Assembly: GCA_050701795.1 (NCBI GenBank)
Contig: JBOGDK010000231.1
Span: 1-7,639, forward strand
Length of the DNA stretch: 7,639 nucleotides
Origin: WHSM01 sp050701795
GTDB taxonomy: Bacteria > Actinomycetota > Actinomycetes > Mycobacteriales > Micromonosporaceae
Direction of reading: 5' to 3'
Below are positions 1 through 5,128 of the stretch, piece after piece. Numbering within the stretch: the stretch's first letter is position 1; the number at the start of each line of letters is the position of its first letter. The position numbers were made by a program, and so were the translations under genes. The notes under the pieces are model-generated. The model was not told the origin of the DNA, did not search any database, and was given only the letters and a program-made list of their open reading frames with translations.

Positions 1-1
1 G

Positions 2-1228
2 GTCGGGGTGGCCATCAGCGTCGCTGTGGTCGCGGCCGTGGCGCATTTCGCGCTCGGTGTGGATTGGCAGCTTGCCCTGCTGTATGGAGCGGTGCTCTCA
101 CCGACCGATGCCGCCGCCGTGTTCTCCACCCTGCGCCGACTCCGGTTACGACCCCGACTGGTGGCTGCGCTGGAAGCGGAGTCCGGCCTCAACGACGCGC
201 CGGTCATCCTGCTGGTGGTGCTGCTGTCGACCGGTTCGCTGTGGGACCGCCCGGCGGCCGTACAGGTGCTCATCGTGGGCTACGAACTCGCTGCCGGCGC
301 GATAGTCGGCGCGGTCGCGGGTGCCCTCGGGGCGTGGCTGTTGCGTCGTGCCGCATTGCCAGCGTCGGGCCTCTACCCGCTGGCAGCCGTGGGCCTGACC
401 GTTCTGGCGTACGCCGCGGGGACCGTACTGCACGCGTCGGGGTTTCTCGCGGTGTACGTGGCCGGGGTGATCCTGGGAAACTCGCGACTGCCACACCACC
501 GGTCGGTGCTCGGCTTTGCCGACGGCCTGGCGTGGATGGCGCAGATCGGGTTGTTCGTACTGCTCGGCATGTTGGCGAGCCCGGCGCGACTGGGAACCGC
601 GCTACTTCCGGCGTTGGCGATCGGGTTGACCCTGGTGTTCCTGGCGCGTCCGGTCTCGGTGTTGGGGTGTGCGTTACTTCCCGGCACCGGGCCGATGCTG
701 GGGTGGCGGGAGCAGGCGTTCCTGTCGTGGGCCGGGCTGCGCGGCGCGGTGCCGATCGTGTTCGCCACGATCCCGCTGTCCACCGGGCTTGCCGGTGGCA
801 GCCAGCTGTTCGACGTGGTGTTCGTGCTGGTGGTGGTGTTCACCGTGTTGCAGGGCAGTTCCCTGCCGTGGACCGCCAGGAAGCTGGGGGTGACCGCGCC
901 GGCCGAGCCGACCGAGTTGACGGTGGAGAGCGCGCCTCTCGGAGAGGTCGGGGCGGACCTGCTCAACCTCGAGGTTCCGGAGGGGTCGCGGCTGGTCGGC
1001 GTGTACGTCGACGACCTCCGGCTGCCGGTCGGGGCCGTGGTGACGATGGTGTCGCGGGAGGGCGGGCGATTCGTACCGGGTTCACACACTCGGTTACGGG
1101 CCGGCGACAGCTTGCTGATCGTGGCCACGGTTGACGTACGGGATCTCACGGAGCGCCGGCTCCGCGAAGTGGCGCGTGAGGGACGGTTGGCGCGGTGGTC
1201 TCGGCGTACCGCTGAGAAGGATTTCTAG
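2..1228 (+). CDS. CPA1-type K+(Na+)/H+ antiporter with C-terminal RCK_C domain, 5'-truncated by window edge
   Basis: An inner-membrane cation/proton exchanger, probably expelling K+ or Na+ in exchange for H+. The open frame enters from the left edge. The GTG at position 8 is only the first start-like codon in the window, and relatives of about 500 residues suggest that roughly the first 95 residues are missing. Numbering from that GTG, the sequence shows hydrophobic helices throughout, SPTDAAAVFSTLR (residues 31-43) and GLNDAPVILL (about 60-69, with the Asn-Asp pair of electroneutral CPA1 exchangers), and later GLRGAVPIVFATIPLS with its conserved arginine. After the membrane part, residues 318-380 form a soluble RCK_C/TrkA-C-like domain containing LRAGDSLLIVA, as in NhaP2/CvrA antiporters, where such domains sense a ligand. 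It ends with TAG and a stem-loop follows 21 bases later. The family is clear; the transported ion cannot be decided from sequence. Confidence 0.9.
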   Translation, partial: VGVAISVAVVAAVAHFALGVDWQLALLYGAVLSPTDAAAVFSTLRRLRLRPRLVAALEAESGLNDAPVILLVVLLSTGSLWDRPAAVQVLIVGYELAAGAIVGAVAGALGAWLLRRAALPASGLYPLAAVGLTVLAYAAGTVLHASGFLAVYVAGVILGNSRLPHHRSVLGFADGLAWMAQIGLFVLLGMLASPARLGTALLPALAIGLTLVFLARPVSVLGCALLPGTGPMLGWREQAFLSWAGLRGAVPIVFATIPLSTGLAGGSQLFDVVFVLVVVFTVLQGSSLPWTARKLGVTAPAEPTELTVESAPLGEVGADLLNLEVPEGSRLVGVYVDDLRLPVGAVVTMVSREGGRFVPGSHTRLRAGDSLLIVATVDVRDLTERRLREVAREGRLARWSRRTAEKDF

Positions 1229-1249
1229 ATCTTGGGAGTGTGAACGCCG

Positions 1250-1276
1250 CTGCGGCCGGGTACTGCGTCGCCGCAG
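1250..1276 (+). terminator. Possible U-less terminator after the antiporter
   Basis: CTGCGGC (1250-1256) and GCCGCAG (1270-1276) form a perfect 7-bp stem around a 13-base loop, 21 bases past the antiporter stop. No T-run follows, which is common for actinobacterial terminators but weakens the call. It could also belong to the leader of the downstream gene. Confidence 0.4.
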
Positions 1277-1310
1277 GTAACGCGTTGTAGGAATCAGTGC
1301 GCGTGGCGCA

Positions 1311-1339
1311 TTGTCGCTGGGTGACGGGGTACGTATCCT
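1311..1339 (+). promoter_or_regulatory. Predicted housekeeping-sigma promoter of the DksA-like gene
   Basis: TTGTCG (1311-1316) is followed, after a 17-base spacer, by TATCCT (1334-1339). Each matches the sigma70/HrdB consensus at four of six positions, and the spacing is ideal. Transcription would start near 1345, giving a leader of about 58 bases before the ATG at 1404. An imperfect inverted repeat, TGCGC-GTG-GCGCA (1298-1310), abuts the -35 box and could be a regulator site. This is by-eye matching only. Confidence 0.45.
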
Positions 1340-1343
1340 TGAC

Positions 1344-1355
1344 CACTCCGGAGTG
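1344..1355. promoter_or_regulatory. Perfect 12-bp palindrome at the predicted transcription start (operator-like)
   Basis: CACTCCGGAGTG reads identically on both strands. It begins five bases after the predicted -10 box, so it covers the expected start of transcription, a position suited to a repressor. It could instead be a small hairpin at the 5' end of the mRNA. No known operator consensus is recognised. Confidence 0.4.
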
Positions 1356-1364
1356 CGCGGCAGG

Positions 1365-1384
1365 CGGGCCGCGCGCCCGTTTTT
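1365..1384 (+). terminator. Terminator-like hairpin with T5 in the leader of the DksA-like gene (possible attenuator)
   Basis: CGGGC (1365-1369), a five-base CGCGC loop and GCCCG (1375-1379) form an all-GC stem, followed at once by TTTTT (1380-1384). This is the form of a short intrinsic terminator. It ends 19 bases before the ATG at 1404, leaving too little room for a promoter behind it. Transcripts of the downstream gene must therefore cross it, whether they start at the predicted promoter or further upstream. The stem is short (5 bp, 6 with a G-T pair), so its strength is uncertain. Confidence 0.45.
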
Positions 1385-1403
1385 GCATATGTAGGGAGGT
1401 CGA

Positions 1404-2306
1404 ATGGCCGAGCGGGCACGTGCTGCGCGGAAGGCCGCGACCAGGGCCTCACCCAAGACCGCAGCGAAGAAGAGCACGGTGTCGGCCACCGGGAAGTCGG
1501 CCACCGGCAGGAAGACCGGCGCCAGAAAGTCGGCGGGCGCATCCAACAGCCGGACGACGAAGTCGACAAAACCGTCCAAGCCAACGGCGTCCCGTGCCAA
1601 GGCTGACAGGTCCAGCAATGCCGACAGTTCCACCAAAGCTGGCGAGTCGAGCAAGGCTGCCCGACCCACCAAGTCGGGCGCCAAGGCGTCGACCCGTAGC
1701 AAGCCGGTGAACTCGACCGCGAATGCCACCAGATCGACGACCAGGGCGAGTCGACCGGCGACGAAAGCAGATCGATCCGGCGGTCGGGCTGCCCCGAAGA
1801 CCGCGACCAGGAAGACCACTAAGCCAGCCGCCAAGGCGAATGCCGGAGCCGCGACGAAGGTGCCGAAGACCGCCAAGGCCGCCACTGCCAGTGCGACCAG
1901 GGAGGAGAAGGCCATTACACGATCAGCGCCGGCAAAGCGGACCAGATCCGCCGCCGATATGGAGAAGATTCGAGTTGCCCTCACAGATCGACGTGACGAA
2001 CTGCGCGCCGAGTACGATCAGACCCTCGTGGAGATCGCTGATCTCCAGCGGGAACGGCTGACCGACTCGGCAGGCGACGACCAGGCCGACACCGGGACCA
2101 AGACGTTCGAGCGGGAGCAGGAGATCTCCCTCGCGAACGGCATCCTGGAACGGATCAACCAGGTGGAACGTGCCCTGGAGCGGGTGGCCGAAGGCAACTA
2201 CGGCAGTTGCGAGCGTTGCGGTAACCCGATTCCGGTGGAGCGGCTGGCGGCGTTCCCCTCTGCCACGCTGTGCATCGCGTGCAAGCAGCTGGAGGAACGG
2301 CGCTGA
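1404..2306 (+). CDS. DksA/TraR C4 zinc-finger protein with long histone-H1-like basic N-terminal tail
   Basis: A 300-residue, two-part protein. Residues 1 to about 183 are low-complexity and strongly basic (Lys, Ala, Ser, Thr and Arg, with short TKS/SKA/KTA-like repeats). They resemble the tails of histone H1 and actinobacterial nucleoid proteins and probably bind DNA without a fixed fold. Residues 184-300 are a DksA-like module: a helical coiled-coil hairpin with an acidic tip (DQADTG, about 226-231), then a C4 zinc finger with Cys269, Cys272, Cys290 and Cys293 (CERC ... CIAC). DksA proteins enter the RNA polymerase secondary channel to modulate transcription, often with ppGpp. ATG 1404 has AGGGAGG (1393-1399) just upstream. 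The gene heads the cluster with lspA and rluD. The architecture matches what I recall of the Streptomyces DdbA protein; orthology is inferred. The ordinary DksA of proteobacteria is only about 150 residues. Confidence 0.9.
   Translation: MAERARAARKAATRASPKTAAKKSTVSATGKSATGRKTGARKSAGASNSRTTKSTKPSKPTASRAKADRSSNADSSTKAGESSKAARPTKSGAKASTRSKPVNSTANATRSTTRASRPATKADRSGGRAAPKTATRKTTKPAAKANAGAATKVPKTAKAATASATREEKAITRSAPAKRTRSAADMEKIRVALTDRRDELRAEYDQTLVEIADLQRERLTDSAGDDQADTGTKTFEREQEISLANGILERINQVERALERVAEGNYGSCERCGNPIPVERLAAFPSATLCIACKQLEERR
1482..1511 (+). repeat. Short 15-bp tandem repeat in the basic tail coding region
   Basis: TCGGCCACCGGGAAG (1482-1496) is followed directly by TCGGCCACCGGCAGG (1497-1511), 13 of 15 bases identical. 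They encode SATGK and SATGR. This fits growth of the low-complexity tail by slippage or small duplications. Confidence 0.6.
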
Positions 2307-2329
2307 GCAACGACGAAAAGGGCGGCGCA

Positions 2330-2920
2330 GTGGGTGAAGCGACCGACGACGATGCCGCCGATACCCCGGCGTCGCACGAAATGCCCACGGCGTCGGCGCG
2401 TACCGGTGTGATGGGGTGGTTGTTGAGTGCGGCGGGGATCGTACTCGCCGCCGACATCGTCACCAAGGTGATCGCGGTCTCCACTCTGGAGGGCCGCGAG
2501 CCGCTGCGGTTGCTCGGTGGTGCGGTCTATCTCGTACTGACCCGCAACAGCGGAGCGGCGTTCAGCCTCGGCGAGGGCTTTACGGTCGTGTTCACCCTGA
2601 TCGCGGTGGTGGTGATCGCGGTGATCATCCGGTACGCGCGACGCCTGGCCTCCAGGCCGTGGGCGGTATGTCTCGGCCTGGTCCTCGGCGGGGCAGCCGG
2701 CAATCTGGTCGATCGGCTGTTCCGGGCGCCCGGCCCGCTGCGCGGAGCCGTGATCGACTTCGTCAGCGTGTTCGACGACTCCGGTGGCGTCTGGCCGGTG
2801 TTCAACGTCGCCGATTCCGCGTTGGTGATCGGGGTGGTGGTCGCGGTGCTGCTCAGCTGGACCGGCCGCCAGATGGACGGCACCCGGTCGGAGGCGGCGG
2901 GGCCCGGACGGGAGGCATGA
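2330..2920 (+). CDS. lspA: Lipoprotein signal peptidase (signal peptidase II)
   Basis: An aspartyl protease of the cytoplasmic membrane that removes the signal peptide from prolipoproteins after Lgt lipidation. Four hydrophobic segments are visible. Numbered from GTG 2330 (196 residues), Asp42 lies in AADIVTK, Asn73 in RNSGAAF, and the catalytic aspartates are Asp128 in GGAAGNLVDRL and Asp162 in FNVADSAL. All family motifs are present and the length suits actinobacterial LspA, which carries an extra acidic N-terminal extension. GTG 2330 was chosen because AAGGG (2318-2322) sits seven bases before it, 23 bases after the upstream stop. Alternatives are ATG 2381 (no clear ribosome site), GTG 2270 inside the previous gene, and the unusual CTG 2303, which overlaps the upstream stop and has GGAGG seven bases before it. 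The 3' end overlaps an ATG (ATGA, 2917-2920). Confidence 0.92.
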   Translation: MGEATDDDAADTPASHEMPTASARTGVMGWLLSAAGIVLAADIVTKVIAVSTLEGREPLRLLGGAVYLVLTRNSGAAFSLGEGFTVVFTLIAVVVIAVIIRYARRLASRPWAVCLGLVLGGAAGNLVDRLFRAPGPLRGAVIDFVSVFDDSGGVWPVFNVADSALVIGVVVAVLLSWTGRQMDGTRSEAAGPGREA

Positions 2921-2958
2921 CGGCGTCGGCGTCGACGGGTGCGACACTCGCGTGGTGA
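2917..2958 (+). other. 13-codon mini-ORF bridging lspA and rluD (possible coupling leader)
   Basis: ATG 2917 overlaps the lspA stop as ATGA and opens a 13-codon frame (MTASASTGATLAW). Its TGA (2956-2958) overlaps the second of the two tandem rluD start codons as GTGA. Terminating ribosomes could thereby be delivered to rluD, which lacks a ribosome site of its own. Against this, GGAGG (2911-2915) is only one base before the ATG, closer than usual. It may also be a remnant of an older rluD start shifted out of frame, or chance. Confidence 0.3.
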
Positions 2959-3920
2959 CGATTCCGAACGCTGACACCGGACCTGACCGTGGCGAGACCA
3001 GGGCGCTACCCGTCCCGGAAGGGCTCGAGGGAGAGCGGGTCGACCAGGCCGTGGCCAGGTTGTTCGGGCTCTCCCGTACGGCTGCCGCACACCTGGTGCA
3101 GTCCGGGGCGGTACGGGTGGGCGGCGCCGTACCGGCCAAGTCGGAGCGGGTGACGGCGGGTACCTGGTTGGAGGCGGACCTTCCCGCACCCGAGTCGGCG
3201 CCGCCGCCGGCGGAGCCGGTCGCGGTGCCAGGGCTCACGGTGCTCTACGCCGACGACGACATCGCTGTGGTGGACAAGCCCATCGGGGTTGCCGCACATC
3301 CGAGTCCTGGCTGGACCGGCCCCACCGTGATCGGTGGTCTCGCCGCTGTCGGCCACCGGATCTCCACCAGTGGCGCGGCGGAACGTCAGGGTGTGGTGCA
3401 CCGACTGGACGTCGGCACCACCGGCGTGATGGCGGTGGCCAAGAGCGAGCGTGCGTACACCGCGTTGAAGCGGGCGTTCAAGGCGCGTGAGGTGGACAAG
3501 CGCTATCACGCCGTGGTGCAGGGGCACCTGGACCCGCTCCGCGGAACCATCGACGCACCGATCGACCGGCATCCGCGGCATGACTACAGGTGGGCGGTGG
3601 TCTCGGGCGGCCGGCCGAGCATCACGCACTACGACACGATCGAGGGCTTCCCGGCTGCGAGTCTGGTCGATGTCCGATTGGAGACAGGACGCACCCACCA
3701 GATCCGGGTGCACTTCTCGGCGATGCGCCATCCGTGCGTGGGTGACCTGACGTACGGGGCGGATCCGACCCTCGCCGAGCGGCTCGGATTGTCCCGGCAA
3801 TGGCTACACGCACGCTCCCTCGGGTTTGTCCACCCAGGAACGGGGGCTTACGTAGAGTTCACAAGCGACTACCCTAATGACCTGGCGCACGCACTCGACG
3901 TGTTGCGCGGCGAAGGCTGA
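2952..3920 (+). CDS. rluD: RluA-family 23S rRNA pseudouridine synthase (RluD-like)
   Basis: Converts specific uridines in RNA to pseudouridine. RluD acts on the helix 69 loop of 23S rRNA during large-subunit assembly. The protein has 322 residues, normal for the family. Residues of about 18-78 form an S4-type RNA-binding domain (RVDQAVARLFGLSR, then an SGAVRVGG segment). The synthase domain follows, from LYADDDIAVVDKPIGVAAHP (about 98-117) through HRLDVGTTGVM, with catalytic Asp153, to RTHQIRVHFSAMRHPCVGD. All hallmark motifs are intact. Two tandem GTG codons (2952 and 2955) open the frame and no good Shine-Dalgarno sequence precedes them, suggesting coupling to upstream translation. An lspA neighbour is common for this family in Gram-positive bacteria. 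Assignment to RluD rather than another RluA-type paralogue rests on the S4 domain and context. Confidence 0.9.
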   Translation: MVTIPNADTGPDRGETRALPVPEGLEGERVDQAVARLFGLSRTAAAHLVQSGAVRVGGAVPAKSERVTAGTWLEADLPAPESAPPPAEPVAVPGLTVLYADDDIAVVDKPIGVAAHPSPGWTGPTVIGGLAAVGHRISTSGAAERQGVVHRLDVGTTGVMAVAKSERAYTALKRAFKAREVDKRYHAVVQGHLDPLRGTIDAPIDRHPRHDYRWAVVSGGRPSITHYDTIEGFPAASLVDVRLETGRTHQIRVHFSAMRHPCVGDLTYGADPTLAERLGLSRQWLHARSLGFVHPGTGAYVEFTSDYPNDLAHALDVLRGEG

Positions 3921-3941
3921 CGCCGCGACGAGGCCAGGTGG

Positions 3942-3958
3942 GACAGCCTGAGGCTGTC
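3942..3958 (+). promoter_or_regulatory. 7-bp stem with 3-base loop just ahead of a ribosome site
   Basis: GACAGCC (3942-3948), a TGA loop and GGCTGTC (3952-3958) form a perfect hairpin 21 bases after the rluD stop. The ribosome site GGGGAGGG of the next gene starts only three bases later. It may be a U-less terminator for the cluster, an operator, or a stem affecting translation of the gene at 3973. Sequence alone does not decide. Confidence 0.45.
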
Positions 3959-3972
3959 ATAGGGGAGGGTCA

Positions 3973-4914
3973 GTGGGTGCCGGTGAGCTACTGCGGCAAC
4001 TGGACCGCCGCGTACTGCCGCCGATCGGCCGCGTCCTGGCGTGGAGTTTGCGAGGGGCGATCCGCCGGCGGCTGGTGATCGGCGTGGGGGTGCTCGGCAG
4101 CACGGCGCTACTCGCCGCGTCGGTGTGGGCCGCACACGAGCCGCCGACCAGCCCGGAGGGCGTGGGTCACGTGGTACGCGTGGGCGTCGCGAATGGACAG
4201 TCGGTGGAGTCGTACGAGTCCGCGGCCGGCCGGGAGTTGGAGAAGCTGACCGACGGCGACGGTGCCTCACAGTCGTACGCTCTGGTGTCGTTCGCCGCGT
4301 ACCTGGCGCCGGGACGATTCGTGGCGGCGCTGCGTGGCGCGGCGACGTATCGCGGGTACGCCCGGGTTCCGTTACCGAACCACACCACAAATGTGGCGGA
4401 GATCACTATTCAGGGAAAGCTGGGCGATCTGCGTGCCGAGATGGCCAAGGTCGCCGACCAAAAGGCGGCAGAGGCGGGGTCGTACCAACGTGACGCGGAC
4501 AAGCTGACCGGCTCCAGCGACGTGGAACGGGACCGCCGGGAGAGGTACCGCGCCAGGGCCGACGTGGCGGACGCGGAAGCGAAGGCATACCGGTCTGGCT
4601 GCTCGTGCCTGTTCGCCGCGGTGGTACGCGCATCCCCCTCGGTGTTGGGTCGGTTGGCGAATACTCCGGGTGTCCGTACAGTGGACCCGGCGCCAGAGGT
4701 CACGACGTTGAAACGCGCCATCTTTATGCCGCCCCTTCCGGAAAGTCCTGATAATCCGGTGCCCGCGCCCGCCACCTCGTCGCTATCGCCTTCCCCCTCC
4801 GAATCTCACTCCGGGTCATCGATGCCCAGTAGCCCGGCTGGATCCGGCTCGCCGTCGCCGGATGGCTCGGCCAGCACAGGATCGTCCTTACCGAAGGCCC
4901 GGGGCGCCGGGTGA
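3973..4914 (+). CDS. Unrecognised single-pass membrane protein with coiled segment and Ser/Pro-rich C-terminal tail
   Basis: I do not recognise a characterised family. The 313-residue product has an arginine-rich N-terminus, then one hydrophobic helix (about 34-53). By the positive-inside rule this places the N-terminus in the cytoplasm and the rest outside. Residues 60-140 form a predicted alpha/beta region (SYALVSFAAYLAP at 101-113). Residues 150-205 are charged and probably helical or coiled (Glu, Asp, Lys, Arg and Ala). A CSC pair (Cys210, Cys212) starts a second alpha/beta-like segment up to about 252. Residues 257-313 are a Ser/Pro/Gly-rich tail of the kind found in cell-wall-spanning linkers. 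GTG 3973 has GGAGG (3964-3968) with a four-base spacer. The gene lies between rluD and the ParA-like gene, with hairpins on both sides, so it may be its own unit. Coding is supported by the long frame, start signals and G/C-biased third positions. Confidence 0.75.
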   Translation: MGAGELLRQLDRRVLPPIGRVLAWSLRGAIRRRLVIGVGVLGSTALLAASVWAAHEPPTSPEGVGHVVRVGVANGQSVESYESAAGRELEKLTDGDGASQSYALVSFAAYLAPGRFVAALRGAATYRGYARVPLPNHTTNVAEITIQGKLGDLRAEMAKVADQKAAEAGSYQRDADKLTGSSDVERDRRERYRARADVADAEAKAYRSGCSCLFAAVVRASPSVLGRLANTPGVRTVDPAPEVTTLKRAIFMPPLPESPDNPVPAPATSSLSPSPSESHSGSSMPSSPAGSGSPSPDGSASTGSSLPKARGAG

Positions 4915-4925
4915 GGGTGCAGACT

Positions 4926-4944
4926 CGGGGCGGTATCGGCCCCG
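4926..4944 (+). terminator. Possible U-less terminator after the membrane-protein gene
   Basis: CGGGGC (4926-4931) and GCCCCG (4939-4944) pair perfectly around a seven-base loop, 11 bases after the stop at 4912-4914. There is no T-run. Position and GC strength support a terminator; otherwise it would be part of the leader of the ParA-like gene. Confidence 0.4.
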
Positions 4945-4968
4945 TACGACCCGCGGTCGGCGTACCTC

Positions 4969-5089
4969 GACACCGCGGTATCCCGCTGACACCGCTGGAC
5001 CCGTACCGGTGTCCGCTCGTTAGGAGTGGTATGGGTAGACGAATCGCGCAACCCCCGACCCCCGGCACTGTGGGAAATGGGCCGGTGTC
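4969..5089. repeat. Array of four GACACCG/CGGTGTC half-sites at multiples of 19 bp
   Basis: GACACCG occurs at 4969-4975 and 4988-4994, and its reverse complement CGGTGTC at 5007-5013 and 5083-5089. The start-to-start steps are 19, 19 and 76 (four times 19). The last two copies are embedded in an identical 10-mer, CCGGTGTCCG (5006-5015 and 5082-5091). The middle pair forms an inverted repeat with a 12-base spacer. All lie in the 214-base gap before the ParA-like gene, and the last copy abuts TAGCCT (5092-5097), a weak -10 candidate. This suggests a binding array for a regulator or partition-type protein; no known consensus is matched. Chance is possible in GC-rich DNA. Confidence 0.35.
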
Positions 5090-5116
5090 CGTAGCCTGTG
5101 CGAAGCAGGTCTTCGT

Positions 5117-5122
5117 GGGAGG
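5117..5122 (+). promoter_or_regulatory. Shine-Dalgarno site that fixes a TTG start
   Basis: GGGAGG lies six bases before TTG 5129. It is the best ribosome site in this gap and favours the rare TTG as the start of the ParA-like gene, keeping its long N-terminal extension, over the in-frame ATGs at 5276 and 5333. Confidence 0.7.
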
Positions 5123-5128
5123 CAGACT

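Noticed and set aside
1094..1984. A 296-codon minus-strand frame resembling a hydrophobic membrane protein
   Set aside because: It is the antisense of the Lys/Ala/Ser-rich tail: AAG, GCC and TCG codons read backwards give Leu, Val, Phe, Ala and Asp runs. It has no domain pattern and lies opposite a clear gene.
2198..3238. Minus-strand frames opposite lspA and rluD
   Set aside because: They lie antisense to two genes with intact catalytic motifs and show only Arg/Pro/His-rich low complexity.
5083..5097. Promoter for the ParA-like gene with TAGCCT (5092-5097) as -10
   Set aside because: No acceptable -35 lies 16-18 bases upstream; GGGAAA (5072-5077) is too close for either a housekeeping or an ECF-type match. 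It is noted only as context for the half-site array.
4915..5128. A canonical parS-type partition site
   Set aside because: Neither GTTTCACGTGAAAC nor a close variant is present here or elsewhere in the window.
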